Assembly (NCBI GenBank): GCA_046331425.1 | Contig: JAXLQU010000002.1 | Location: 1-64,000, forward strand | Direction of reading: 5' to 3' | Length of the DNA: 64,000 bases | Source of the DNA: JANNUT01 sp046331425 | Lineage (GTDB): Bacteria > Acidobacteriota > Polarisedimenticolia > J045 | Part shown: positions 44,184 through 54,246 of the stretch, in pieces | Layout: each line of letters starts with the position of its first letter | How positions within the stretch are numbered: the stretch's first letter is position 1 | The notes under the pieces: generated by a model | Seen by the model: the letters and a program-made list of their open reading frames with translations, nothing else | Databases searched by the model: none | What the model was told of the DNA's origin: nothing | Program-made: the position numbers and the translations under genes

Positions 44184-46372
44184 CGCACTACCTGACCATT
44201 AATGTGCGCGCCCATGAGGGGCGGTACCACGGAGCAGGCGACGAGCTGCCGTCGCCATTTCGCTTGTTTCAGTCGCTCATAGCGGGCGCCGGGATCAGCG
44301 GACCGCTCGACGATCATACGAAGAGGGCGCTCGTCTGGCTCGAAGGGCTCCCGGATGCCCCGCTCGTCGCGTCACCGCGTCTCGCGCGAGGTCAGACGGT
44401 CACGATGTTCATGCCGAACAACGACCTTGACAAGTTCGGCGGCGACGTTCGGAACATCGCGAAGACGCGTGGTGCGCAGAAGGTCTGGAGGCCGCGGTAT
44501 TTCGACGCGTCGGTGCCATGGATCTACGCGTGGCCCTTCGCCAACGTTGACGAGGGAGACACGCACGCCAAGAAGATCTGCGCGCTCGCCGACAAGCTCT
44601 ACCAACTTGGGCGGGGTGTCGACATGGCCTGGGCCTGGGGTGACCTTCTCAACGAAGCCGCGCTCGAAGCGCGGCTCGCAGAGTACAACGGCGTCGTTCG
44701 GCGACCGAGCGTGGGCGATGGCCTTAAGCTCGCATGTCCGAGCGAGGGTTCGTTCGAGAGTCTCGAACGCCGATATCACTCTCCGAGATTCCGGACCGAG
44801 AGCGGCCAGCGCGTCTTCGTCCAAAAGCCGAAGCCGAGTTATCGACAGATCACTTACGAGAGCCCGCCTGTTCGCCACGTCTTCGAGCTTCGAACTTCAA
44901 CTGACTCGGAGCGTCGTGTTGCGTGGCCCCTTGTGGGCGCCTCGGCGCTCGTCGTAGCGGCACGTGAAGCGGCGCGCGCACGACTGTGCAGCGCCATGCC
45001 GAATCGGATCCATGATGTGGAGCTACACCTCGTGGGTCGTAAGCCCGATGGTACGAACGCGGTGCCTGCTGAGAGTCGCGTGCGGATCATCCCAATCCCA
45101 TCCATCGGGATGCACTATGCCGACCGCGCGATTCGGCGTCTCCTCGTCGAGATCCCTGCGGCGTGCCCGCTTCGCAGCGAGGATGTTCGCTGGGCGTTCT
45201 CGGGTGCGGAGCTCTTCGATCCAGACACCGGCGAGGTGAAGGACGTGCTGCTGTCGCCATCAGACGAGGACGACATGCTCCGGCACTACGGCGTTGGCGC
45301 CGGGGCGCGAGTGTTCCGGTCTGTCACGCCAGTGGTACTCCCCGAGGAGGGCAAGCGTCGGCGCATCGAGCCTACTCGAAGGCTCTCGGAGGCCAAGCTT
45401 GGCCTCGAGCGCGTCGTAGAGATTTCGGGAGCGAGAGCGGCAGTCGTTCAAGCGCTCCGTCACGCGGGCGTGAGCGCTCCAGCGGAGAGCGTTCGCCTGC
45501 AGCGCGAGCCTTTCGAGGCGGCCGGCTCTCGCGTCGAGCCGTTTGCCGAGGGAACACGGTTTGAGAAGGAGCGCCTCTGGCACGTCGAGATTACGTTCGG
45601 CGTCCCGGTCGAGGGCCCGCTGTTGCTCGGTGATGGGCGCTTTCTCGGGCTAGGGCTCATGGCACCAGTGAGAGATGTTGTGCCGGGGGTACATGCACTC
45701 GTAATCACTGAGGGCCTCGCCGGTCACGCCGAGACGCTCGATGTTGTACGAGCGCTGCGCCGTGCGGTCATGGCGAGAGTGCAGTCAACTCTCGGCACGC
45801 GCGAGCGGCTCGCACCGTTCTTCAGCGGTCACGCAGAGGACGGCGCCCCTGTTCGGCGGTCTCGAACTTCGCATCTCTCGTTCGCCTTCGAGCCGGACTC
45901 GCGAAGGCTACTCATCCTCGCTCCTCATGTGGTCGAGCGACGCGCGCCGATGTCTGATGAGCTCGACCACCTCCGCACTCTTGATGCTGCGCTCGTAGGG
46001 TTCTGCGAGCTGCACGCGGGGTACGCTGGAGTCTTCTCCGTTTCCCCTGCTGCGATCGAAAAACTCCAGGACTCGCTCTTCGGGCATTCGCGCGTGTGGA
46101 GGACCATCACGCCATACGTCGTCACGCGCCATGCGAAGGGCGGCGCAGCGACGGAGGCACTTGCAGCCGATGTCCGCGCGGAGTGCCGTCGCCTCGGACT
46201 GCCCGAGCCCAGAGTGGAATCAAGAAACGTTCGGGGCGCATCTGGGATTGGACTCACGGGCTACGCGACGCTGTTTTTCGAGCGGCGCGTCGCGGGACCC
46301 CTAGTGCTCGGACGAACTCGGTATCTCGGAGGCGGGTTCTTCCGCCCCGACGAGGAACCCAACCAACCATGA
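44180..46372 (+). CDS. csb2: Cas5-Cas6 fusion (Csb2, GSU0054 family)
   Basis: 730 residues. Starts MTHYLTINVRAHEGRYHGAG, the Cas5-like RAMP strand and glycine turn. The C-terminal Cas6-like part ends GYATLFFERRVAGPLVLGRT, then the glycine-rich RYLGGGFF loop typical of RAMP proteins. In I-G systems this single protein both caps the 5' crRNA end and processes pre-crRNA. Candidate catalytic His residues cannot be fixed by eye. It is last in the overlapping cas3-x-csb1-csb2 operon. Confidence 0.92.
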   Translation: MTHYLTINVRAHEGRYHGAGDELPSPFRLFQSLIAGAGISGPLDDHTKRALVWLEGLPDAPLVASPRLARGQTVTMFMPNNDLDKFGGDVRNIAKTRGAQKVWRPRYFDASVPWIYAWPFANVDEGDTHAKKICALADKLYQLGRGVDMAWAWGDLLNEAALEARLAEYNGVVRRPSVGDGLKLACPSEGSFESLERRYHSPRFRTESGQRVFVQKPKPSYRQITYESPPVRHVFELRTSTDSERRVAWPLVGASALVVAAREAARARLCSAMPNRIHDVELHLVGRKPDGTNAVPAESRVRIIPIPSIGMHYADRAIRRLLVEIPAACPLRSEDVRWAFSGAELFDPDTGEVKDVLLSPSDEDDMLRHYGVGAGARVFRSVTPVVLPEEGKRRRIEPTRRLSEAKLGLERVVEISGARAAVVQALRHAGVSAPAESVRLQREPFEAAGSRVEPFAEGTRFEKERLWHVEITFGVPVEGPLLLGDGRFLGLGLMAPVRDVVPGVHALVITEGLAGHAETLDVVRALRRAVMARVQSTLGTRERLAPFFSGHAEDGAPVRRSRTSHLSFAFEPDSRRLLILAPHVVERRAPMSDELDHLRTLDAALVGFCELHAGYAGVFSVSPAAIEKLQDSLFGHSRVWRTITPYVVTRHAKGGAATEALAADVRAECRRLGLPEPRVESRNVRGASGIGLTGYATLFFERRVAGPLVLGRTRYLGGGFFRPDEEPNQP

Positions 46373-46774
46373 CCGCGCCCTTGAGGCGGACGAGATCTTC
46401 GCAAGGGCGAGCGCTACAGGATCGTTGCCGGACGGCGCGCAGTATCACCTTGCGACTTGCGCAGCATAGCTACCGAGCATGCTGCTGCGGGCAGTGCCGC
46501 TTCGTTCCCGAAGTTCGCTCAGCGCGCGCTCGCTCCCATTGAGTGACCTTCCGCAGCGATTGCCTGCATTCCTCAGTTGCCGCCTTGGAATGACGGGCCC
46601 CGTCTCCAAGTGAGCCACCCCAGAAACCCGAAGCCAACAATTAGTTGACATTCCCAGCCCACCTGCGTACACCCCTCCCGGCGCCCTGGGCTCGTCGCTC
46701 CTCCTCTCTCCTCGTGACCGCAGGTAGATCGCGTCCCAGTCGCCAGCGTTCGGAATCACTCGGAGGCCAGGAAC
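46369..46774 (+). other. Post-csb2 region with ATGA-coupled short ORF and possible promoter
   Basis: An ATG at 46369 overlaps the csb2 stop in the same ATGA manner as the other cas junctions and opens 57 codons to 46542. The neighbouring frame (46371-46470) reads ALEADEIFARASATGSLPDG, which looks more protein-like, so a frameshifted remnant of a further gene is possible. I recognise no family. TTGACA at 46645 with 17 bases to TACACC is a candidate promoter for the PQQ gene. The rest looks non-coding. Confidence 0.3.
46645..46673 (+). promoter_or_regulatory. Putative promoter of the PQQ-propeller gene
   Basis: Perfect -35 (TTGACA), 17-base spacer, weak -10 (TACACC), about 100 bases upstream of the ATG at 46775. 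It lies in an otherwise empty region. Confidence 0.35.
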
Positions 46775-48544
46775 ATGAAGCTTGTCCCGTCGCGCGTCTT
46801 GCTCTCTCTCCTGTCCTCTTTACTACTGCTCACGAGCGGACTGGCCCTCGCCGGCAACGTCACCAACTCGGGTGACGATGGCCGTACCGGGTGGTACCCC
46901 GATGCCGGCTATATCACGCCGGCAATCGTCAGCTCGCCATCGTTCGGACAACGCTGGAACACCACGCTCAACGGCCAGATCTACGGGCAGCCGCTCGTCG
47001 CGATCGGGCGGGTCTTCTATGTCACGCAAACCAACTGGGTCTACAGCCTCGACGCCGATACCGGAGCGATCCTCTGGTCCAAGAACCTCGGAACACCGTG
47101 GAACTCCGCCGATGTTGGGTGCAACAACATCGCCCCAACCGTCGGCATCACCGTGACACCGGTCATCGATGACGACACCAACGTCATGTACCTGGTCAAC
47201 AAGACATACGACGCCGGAATCGGCGCCAGCTACATGCACGCTTTGGACTTGATTTCCGGTGCAGAGAAGCCGGGCTTTCCGGTCAAGATTCAAGGCAACG
47301 CGCAGAACAGCCCCAGCCAGCCGTACGACAGCGTGCATCAACACGCGCGCGTTGGGTTGCTGTTGATGAACGGCGTGGTCTATGCCGGATTCGGAGCGCA
47401 CTGCGATATCGGTCCGTGGCAAGGCTGGGTCTTCGGTATCGATACGAGCGGCCAGATCAAAGCGCGATGGACCAGTCGCGGTGCGGTCAATCAAAACGGC
47501 GCGGCGATCTGGATGTCGGGGAACGGTTTGGTGTCGGATGGTCCAGGGCGAATCATCTTTGCCACCGGCAACGGCGGCGGACAGACCGTGGCGACGCCTG
47601 GGAATACACCGCCTACGAACTGCGGTGAGTGTGTCGAGCGACTCGATGTTCAGCCCGATGGAACACTCATCGCGAAAGACTTCTTCTCCCCCTGGAACGC
47701 CGCTGGCACCTTTGCGCAAAACGGCCTCGATCTGTTCGACCTCGATCTCAGTTCGAGCGGTGGCGCCGTGATGCCGCAACCGTACTTCGGGACCACGACG
47801 TATCCGCACCTCATGGTTCAGGCCGGCAAGGAGGGTTATCTGTACCTTCTCAACCGCGATGATCTCGGCGGCTTGAAGCAAGCGAGCGCGACTTCCGACA
47901 AAGTAATCCAGCGACTCGGCAAGTTTGCAGGTGTTTGGTCGCGACCGGGTGTGTGGCCTGGCGACGGTGGCTACGTCTATCTCTCGGGCAATGGAGCGCA
48001 GCTTCGCGGCTTCAAGTACAGCGTCGACGGCAGCAACAAGCCGGTGTTGACGCAGACCGGAGTGTCGCTCGCGACGTTCGGTTACGGTAGCGGCGCACCG
48101 GTGATTACGAGCGATGGGACGCGTGCCGGTTCAGCGATCGTCTGGCACAGCTACTCGCAGGATGATTCTGGAATCAATGCGGCGCTACGCGCGTACGACC
48201 CGGTTCCTTCGGGAACCAACCTGATTCTGCGCGCCAGCTTCAACATCGGAACGATCGCCAAGTATCACAATCCAACGGCGGCTCGCGGGTTGGTGTTCAT
48301 CGGGACACGCGATGCGCATGCAATTGCCTTCGGCGGCCCGCCGGCTCAGCTCACGGTGCAGAAAGGGGTCAGCGGCATGATCCGCTTGTCGTGGAGCAGC
48401 AATCTTTCGCCTTACACACTGCGCCGCGCCAACGATGCTCGTTTCCGCACCAGCCCGTCGACGCTGGTCGATCATCAAGCACAAACCAGCTTCGATGATC
48501 CGGTCGCGGATGATGGGAACAGCTACTTCTACTTGGTGAATTGA
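46775..48544 (+). CDS. Secreted PQQ-type beta-propeller protein
   Basis: 589 residues with a signal peptide (SLLSSLLLLTSGLALAGN) and an eight-blade-type PQQ/YncE-like propeller. Blade motifs include VYSLDADTGAILWSKNLGTP and VFGIDTSGQIKARWTS. It resembles secreted outer-membrane or periplasmic PQQ-binding-like proteins. No dehydrogenase active-site signature (such as a vicinal Cys pair) was seen, so catalytic activity is doubtful. GGAGG lies about 9 bases upstream of the ATG. Function unknown. Confidence 0.75.
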   Translation: MKLVPSRVLLSLLSSLLLLTSGLALAGNVTNSGDDGRTGWYPDAGYITPAIVSSPSFGQRWNTTLNGQIYGQPLVAIGRVFYVTQTNWVYSLDADTGAILWSKNLGTPWNSADVGCNNIAPTVGITVTPVIDDDTNVMYLVNKTYDAGIGASYMHALDLISGAEKPGFPVKIQGNAQNSPSQPYDSVHQHARVGLLLMNGVVYAGFGAHCDIGPWQGWVFGIDTSGQIKARWTSRGAVNQNGAAIWMSGNGLVSDGPGRIIFATGNGGGQTVATPGNTPPTNCGECVERLDVQPDGTLIAKDFFSPWNAAGTFAQNGLDLFDLDLSSSGGAVMPQPYFGTTTYPHLMVQAGKEGYLYLLNRDDLGGLKQASATSDKVIQRLGKFAGVWSRPGVWPGDGGYVYLSGNGAQLRGFKYSVDGSNKPVLTQTGVSLATFGYGSGAPVITSDGTRAGSAIVWHSYSQDDSGINAALRAYDPVPSGTNLILRASFNIGTIAKYHNPTAARGLVFIGTRDAHAIAFGGPPAQLTVQKGVSGMIRLSWSSNLSPYTLRRANDARFRTSPSTLVDHQAQTSFDDPVADDGNSYFYLVN

Positions 48545-48561
48545 GGAGCGTTCTTCACTAG

Positions 48562-51075
48562 TTAGAGTCCCTTCAAGGCCTCACGCCCCGCCTTGACCCG
48601 CGCATCGTCCTCGCCTGCGGTCGCGGCGAGCGCGGCGACGCCGTCTTGCAACAGCGACTTGGCCTCGGCGGTGCGCAAACCGCGCGCGACTAGATGACTC
48701 CCGAGCGCGATCATTGTGCTGGCGGTGTTGGCGTCCTTGTCGCCGAACGCCTTGCGCCGGATGCGCAACGCTTCCCGAATCTGCGCTTCGGCACCGACTC
48801 CGTCGCGGCGCGCGTCGAGCACGCCAGCCAGCGCCATGGTGACGTACGCGAGATCGGGGTGATCGGGCCCCATCCCGCCGCGCATCAAACCGATTCCCTC
48901 ACGAAGGGCTGCTTCCGCCTCCGCGAGTCGATTTGCACGCGCCATCACCGTCCCCATGTTGCAGTACGTACGACCGACCGTGGGATCGTTCGGTCCCAGC
49001 GACTCTCTGCGGATCGCTGCGACGTTGCGCAGCAGATCGATCGTTTTGTCGGTCTGACCCTGTCGGAAGTAAACCGCTCCCAGGTTCTCGAGTGCTACCG
49101 CGACTTGCGGGTGTTTGTCACCCAACATCCTCTTGTCCTGCTCGACGACTGCTTTCAGCATCGCCTCGGCGCCGGCGAAGTCCCCCTTTTGCATACGCAC
49201 CAGACCCAAGCTGTTCTGCGCGTACGCGAGCATCGGGTTGTCGGGCCCCAGAGTTTTCTCGAAGAGCTTCGTCGACTCCAAGCACGCCGCCTCTGCTTCG
49301 TCGAACTTCCCGCGTGTGGAGAGAATGTCGCAGAGCACCTTCAGGCTCTCGGCCATGTAGTACGTCGGCGGGCCGGTTTGCGAGCGGCCAACGTTGATCG
49401 CTTCGCGTATCGGCGCCTCGGCCTCGTCGATCTTCCCCGAGAAATAGAGGGCCAAGGCGAGGTCATCGAGTCGTTCCGACAGCCGTGGATCGGTCGGATC
49501 CGCGCCACGCTGTGCCTCGATTCCGGAGCGCGCCGCTGCGATTGCGTCCTCGTATCGGCCGGTCAGATGGAGCAACCGGCTGAGCCGGCCCCAACTCGTC
49601 GCGGTGTCGGCGTCGTTCGGTCCAAGATGCTTGACGCGCAGCTCGATCGCACGGCGAATCAGCGGCTCGGCCTTCTCGTATTCGCCGAGATTCATGTACG
49701 TTGCCGAGATCGAATCGAGCGTTGCCGCCGCGACCACGGGCTGCGAGGTGAACTGCGCCTCGATCCGTGGGATCGATTTTTCGAGCGCCTCGAGCACCGT
49801 GATCTTCCGCTCTCCTCCGGCATACGGGTTGGGAGTTTCGAGCGTTGCTTGCAGGAACTGATTGATCGCGGTCGCTTTTTCGGTTTCGGACTTGGCGCGG
49901 TCGCGCTCTTCGGCGATGCGCCTGGCTTGATACGTCATCGTCACGGCGGTCCCGAGCAGCAGAACGAGCAGCGATGCCGCGAACGCGGTAGGGAGCGGAT
50001 TGCGCCGCACGAGCTTGCGGAGTTGATCGACGGTGCTGGGCGGCCGCGCCAGGATCGGTTGATCGGCGAGGTAGCGGTGCAGGTCATCGGCCAGCGCGGC
50101 GGCACTGCTATATCGATCGTCGGGATTCTTCTCGATCGCTTTGCTGACGATGGTTTCGAGGTCGGGGTCGAGTCGTCGCGCGCCCTTCCACACGTTGCGC
50201 AACGGAACGGGGCGCGCTTGGTCGATGGTGCGCAGCGCCTCGAGGATCGACATCGACGACAGCGCATGCGGGAGCATCGACGAAAGCATCTCGTAGAGGA
50301 TCACGCCGAGCGCATAGACATCGGTGCGCAGGTCGATCTGTTCGGGAATCCCGCGCGCTTGCTCGGGGCTCATGTAGTTGAGCGTTCCGCGGATCGCTCC
50401 GACCTCGGTCACTTGGGTGACGTTGACGTCGCCGTCGGTGATTCGTGCCAGACCGAAGTCGAGAATCTTGACGTGCGATTCGACGCTCCCTGACTCCGAG
50501 TGACTGCCGGCGTGCGTTGCATCGCCGACGATCAGATTCGATGGCTTGAGATCGCGGTGGATTACGCCCCGTTGATGTGCGTAGTGGACCGCCTCGGCGA
50601 TGCCGGCCAGCAGGGAGAGTCGTCGCCGAACTTCATCGGGGTCGAGTGTCTGCCGCTCACGCAGGTGCTCGGAGAGTGTGGCGCCGCGAACGAGTTCCAT
50701 CGCGAAGTAGTGGCGACCCTCCGCCGTGCGCCCCGAGTCGTAGATCCGCGCGATCATCGGATGCTCGAGCCGCGCCAACACCTCGACCTCGCGGCGGAAC
50801 ATCGCGAGCTGAAGCTCGCTGATCGACGCCTCGCCACGAATCACCTTGAGCGCGACGATGCGTTTGAGCGACTGCTGCTCCGCTTCGTAGACGACTCCCA
50901 TGCCGCCGCGACCGAGCAGGCCGAGGATTCGGTAATCGCCGATTCGATCGGGCAGCTCGGGCGCGACCTGTTCGCGCTCCTCGCCGAGTTGCGTGGCGTC
51001 ATCGTCTTTGGAGTGAGCCGCAGGGACCAGCTTCGTTTCCGGTAACTCTGGGTCTGGTCCGTCCTTCTCGATCAT
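48562..51075 (-). CDS. Eukaryotic-type Ser/Thr protein kinase with TM helix and TPR domain
   Basis: 837 residues; the ATG at 51075 follows GAGG. Kinase domain (~40-310): GRGGMGVVYEAEQ glycine loop, VALKVI lysine, IHRDLKPSNLIV catalytic loop, ILDFGLARI (DFG), GTLNYMSPEQARG activation loop and RTDVYALGVILYEML. One TM helix near residue 345 (FAASLLVLLLGTAVTM). The C-terminal ~460 residues contain TPRs of the kinesin-light-chain type (AIELRVKHLGPNDADTATSW). All catalytic residues appear intact. It is divergent from the other kinase, with about 120 bases between. Signals and targets unknown. Confidence 0.92.
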   Translation of the reverse strand: MIEKDGPDPELPETKLVPAAHSKDDDATQLGEEREQVAPELPDRIGDYRILGLLGRGGMGVVYEAEQQSLKRIVALKVIRGEASISELQLAMFRREVEVLARLEHPMIARIYDSGRTAEGRHYFAMELVRGATLSEHLRERQTLDPDEVRRRLSLLAGIAEAVHYAHQRGVIHRDLKPSNLIVGDATHAGSHSESGSVESHVKILDFGLARITDGDVNVTQVTEVGAIRGTLNYMSPEQARGIPEQIDLRTDVYALGVILYEMLSSMLPHALSSMSILEALRTIDQARPVPLRNVWKGARRLDPDLETIVSKAIEKNPDDRYSSAAALADDLHRYLADQPILARPPSTVDQLRKLVRRNPLPTAFAASLLVLLLGTAVTMTYQARRIAEERDRAKSETEKATAINQFLQATLETPNPYAGGERKITVLEALEKSIPRIEAQFTSQPVVAAATLDSISATYMNLGEYEKAEPLIRRAIELRVKHLGPNDADTATSWGRLSRLLHLTGRYEDAIAAARSGIEAQRGADPTDPRLSERLDDLALALYFSGKIDEAEAPIREAINVGRSQTGPPTYYMAESLKVLCDILSTRGKFDEAEAACLESTKLFEKTLGPDNPMLAYAQNSLGLVRMQKGDFAGAEAMLKAVVEQDKRMLGDKHPQVAVALENLGAVYFRQGQTDKTIDLLRNVAAIRRESLGPNDPTVGRTYCNMGTVMARANRLAEAEAALREGIGLMRGGMGPDHPDLAYVTMALAGVLDARRDGVGAEAQIREALRIRRKAFGDKDANTASTMIALGSHLVARGLRTAEAKSLLQDGVAALAATAGEDDARVKAGREALKGL

Positions 51076-51195
51076 CCGACCTCGTCTCCCTGGCAATGAC
51101 GAGCGCGATCATACACGCCACAGGTACTGCCCACGCTCACACGCTCGAATCGATACAGCCCAGCGAAACACAGAGCCTGGTAAGATCCCGGCGCC

Positions 51196-54054
51196 TTGGA
51201 ACACACACTCGTCGCAGGGGATGTCATATCCCACTACCGGATCGTGGGGGCGCTGGGATCCGGCGGCATGGGCGAGGTGTACCTGGCCCAAGATCTCACC
51301 CTCGAAAGGAGCGTCGCCCTCAAAGTCCTCCCGCCGAGCCTCGTCCGGAATGAAGAGCGACTCCGTCGCTTCGTGGTCGAGGCGAAGTCAGCATCGTCGC
51401 TGAACCATCCGAGCATCGTGACGATCCACGAGATCGGCTCGGGCTCGATCGAGCGCGACGGGCAATCGCTGGAGTCGATCCACTTCATCGTGATGGAGCG
51501 GATCGACGGGCACACGCTGGCCGAGGTGATCCACGTCGACAAGGAAGATCTGCGACGCCTATTGGGATATCTGGCCCAGGCGGCGGACGGCATCGCCAAG
51601 GCGCATGCGGCCGGGATCGTTCACCGCGACCTCAAGCCGGGGAACATCATGGTTTCGCGTGACGGCTTCGCGAAGGTGCTCGACTTCGGGCTCGCCAAGC
51701 TGATCGAGTCCAGAGCGGCGGACCCGCAAGCCAGCGCTGCGCCCACCCAGATCGATCAGCACACGGGCGCAGGAACGATCGTCGGCACGGTCGGCTACAT
51801 GTCGCCGGAGCAGGTGCAAGGAAAATCTGTCGATCACCGCTCCGACATCTTCTCGTTCGGCTGCATCCTCTATGAAGCCGTGACACGTCAACGCGCGTTC
51901 GAAGCCGACTCCGCTGTCGACACGATGCACAAGATCCTCCACGACGCGCCGATCGAGTCGCACCAGTTGAATCCGAAAGCTCCTGCCGACCTGCGCCGCT
52001 TGGTACGGCGGTGCCTTGCCAAAAACCCCGACCAGCGCCTTCAATCGATGAAAGACCTGGCGATTGAACTGCGCGAGATCGCTGACAACTACGAGTCTCT
52101 TTCAAACTCGACGAGTTCGGGAAGCGGTGTCAGCAGCGTGGGTGTCGCCGCCCGGCCCACGAGGCGAAGTGCGTGGCAGATCGGCGCGACGATCGTTGCA
52201 ATTGTCGTGATCGCGGGGCTGGCGATCAGCCTCTTCAGCCTGATTCGTTCTCGCGATCCCCAACCTGTCGCCGCGGCGCCGGCTGCCGGCCTCAAGCGCA
52301 CGAGCATTTCGGGGCGCGAAGGGATAACCGGCGTGGCGATCTCCGGCGACGGACGGTATCTCGCCTATCCGATCGTCTCGTCAGAATCGACATCGATCTG
52401 GGTCCGTCAGATCACGACGGGGAGCGAGGTCCAAGTCGTGCCTCCGCGCGAGGTGGGCGTGATATCCCTTCGCTTCTCGCCCAATGGCGACTACGTCTAT
52501 TACATCGTGATCGAGCCGGACCGCCCGGGCCTGACAACACTCGAGCGGGTGCCGACACTCGGCGGTCCGACGCGCAAGCTGTTTTCCGATGTCGGTTATG
52601 GATTCAGCCTGACGCAAGACGGTAAGAGCGTCTGCTTCGTCCGAGCGAAGACCAAGTCAGCAGAGACCTCGGCGATGGTGCGCGACATCGAGTTGGGTCA
52701 AGAAAAGACACTCGCGACGGTTGCCGCGCCGTTGGACTTCGCCTGCCCTCCGGTGTTGTCTCCCGACGGCAAGACTTTCGTCACGGCGATTCACACGGCG
52801 GAGAAGGGGATCCACGGTCAGTTCGCTGCAATCGACGCAGCGAGTTTGGCCCAGACCCGATTCGGCCCCACCGGATGGGAAGTTCGCAGTTCGGTTTGGC
52901 TTCCCGATGGGAAGGGGATCGTGACCTCGTCGTTTCGGTATGGCGAGACCGAGGCGGCGCAACTGTTCTTCATGTCGTATCCCGAGGGACGCCACCAGAG
53001 GATCACGAACGACTCCAACGACTATGTCGATCTCGATCTAACCTCGGACGGCGCGACGATCTCCGCCCTCCGCGCGGTCAGGGTGGCGAACGTCTGGAGC
53101 ACACCCATTGAAGGGAAGGCCAGACCCAAGCAACTCACCTTCAACGCCACCAGCGACAATGCGGTTGGCAACTTCGTTTTGGCAGGCGACGGCGCGATCG
53201 TTTTCACCGCCCCAGCCGATCATCACAACCATGTCTTCACGATCGCGCCGGATGGGCAGAATCTGCGGCAGCTCACCTCAGGCACGAGCGATGAGTCGAT
53301 CCAGAGACTGCTCCCCACGGGCGATCTCGTCGTGACACGCATGGGGGAAGATCGCACCGCGCACATCGCACTGGCGGATCGTGACGGGGGCAATCCTCGA
53401 CCACTCGTGCGCGGCAACGGGGAGTGGTTCATGGATCTCAGCCCCGATGGCAAGACGTTGATATACCTGCGCGTCGATACGCCGCGCGCGCTTTGGGCGG
53501 TGCCGGTCGCCGGAGGCGAATCGCGCAAGATTGCATCCGACTTCAACTTTGGCGCTGTCGTGTCGCCGGACAGCCGCTTGGTTGCCTATTTGGCTCCACA
53601 GGAACTCGAGGGGAGCTCTCCAACGACGTGCGTCGTGGTGCCGATCGAAGGGGGAGCGCCGACCGCGACGTTCACGTGGCCAACGCAATCCTCGCCACCG
53701 AAGTGGACGCCCGACGGGAAGGGGCTTTCGTTCCTCGTCGCGAAGGACAAGTCGAGCAACGTCTTCCTTCAGCCTCTGGCCGGCGGACCGCCTCATCCTG
53801 TGACGCGACTGACCGAGGGCTGGATTGGCGCCTACCTCTGGTCGCCCGACGGAAAGCGTCTCGTGTTGCAACGCACGCTCGCGAACGTCACCAACCTGTG
53901 GAGTGTCGGCACCGACGGGCGCGCGCCCGAGCCGATCACCGATTTCCCGACCGGTGCGTTCTTCGGGATCGATATCTCCAAGGACGGGAAAACGCTCTAC
54001 TTCAATTACGGCAGCGAGAGTAAGGACATCGTGCTTCTGAACAACTTCCGCTAG
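51196..54054 (+). CDS. Eukaryotic-type Ser/Thr protein kinase with C-terminal TolB-like beta-propeller
   Basis: 952 codons from a TTG at 51196; no ATG precedes the glycine loop, so an alternative start codon is needed (no obvious ribosome site). Kinase: GSGGMGEVYLAQD, VALKVLPP, VHRDLKPGNIMV, VLDFGLAKLI, GTVGYMSPEQVQGKSVDHRS. TM helix near residue 335 (ATIVAIVVIAGLAISLFSL). The periplasmic ~580 residues form a TolB/PD40-type propeller (SPDGKTFVTA, SPDGKTLIYLRV, SPDGKRLVLQ). This architecture is common in Acidobacteriota. It is probably a membrane sensor kinase; the ligand is unknown. Confidence 0.92.
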   Translation: MEHTLVAGDVISHYRIVGALGSGGMGEVYLAQDLTLERSVALKVLPPSLVRNEERLRRFVVEAKSASSLNHPSIVTIHEIGSGSIERDGQSLESIHFIVMERIDGHTLAEVIHVDKEDLRRLLGYLAQAADGIAKAHAAGIVHRDLKPGNIMVSRDGFAKVLDFGLAKLIESRAADPQASAAPTQIDQHTGAGTIVGTVGYMSPEQVQGKSVDHRSDIFSFGCILYEAVTRQRAFEADSAVDTMHKILHDAPIESHQLNPKAPADLRRLVRRCLAKNPDQRLQSMKDLAIELREIADNYESLSNSTSSGSGVSSVGVAARPTRRSAWQIGATIVAIVVIAGLAISLFSLIRSRDPQPVAAAPAAGLKRTSISGREGITGVAISGDGRYLAYPIVSSESTSIWVRQITTGSEVQVVPPREVGVISLRFSPNGDYVYYIVIEPDRPGLTTLERVPTLGGPTRKLFSDVGYGFSLTQDGKSVCFVRAKTKSAETSAMVRDIELGQEKTLATVAAPLDFACPPVLSPDGKTFVTAIHTAEKGIHGQFAAIDAASLAQTRFGPTGWEVRSSVWLPDGKGIVTSSFRYGETEAAQLFFMSYPEGRHQRITNDSNDYVDLDLTSDGATISALRAVRVANVWSTPIEGKARPKQLTFNATSDNAVGNFVLAGDGAIVFTAPADHHNHVFTIAPDGQNLRQLTSGTSDESIQRLLPTGDLVVTRMGEDRTAHIALADRDGGNPRPLVRGNGEWFMDLSPDGKTLIYLRVDTPRALWAVPVAGGESRKIASDFNFGAVVSPDSRLVAYLAPQELEGSSPTTCVVVPIEGGAPTATFTWPTQSSPPKWTPDGKGLSFLVAKDKSSNVFLQPLAGGPPHPVTRLTEGWIGAYLWSPDGKRLVLQRTLANVTNLWSVGTDGRAPEPITDFPTGAFFGIDISKDGKTLYFNYGSESKDIVLLNNFR

Positions 54055-54246
54055 CCGTGTTCTCGGATCGTGGCCAGATCTGATTCAAGTGGGGTGGAGC
54101 AACGCCGAACAGGCGTCGATCGCACCAGCGTGGTGCTTCCCTTGCACTCCCGGTGTGGCAATACTCTGCCAGCTCTTAGAGCGAGGTTTCTCGCGTCGAC
54201 AAGAACAGCAACCGCGCGCCGCACGTGAGCCGGAGAGGAAGACGCC

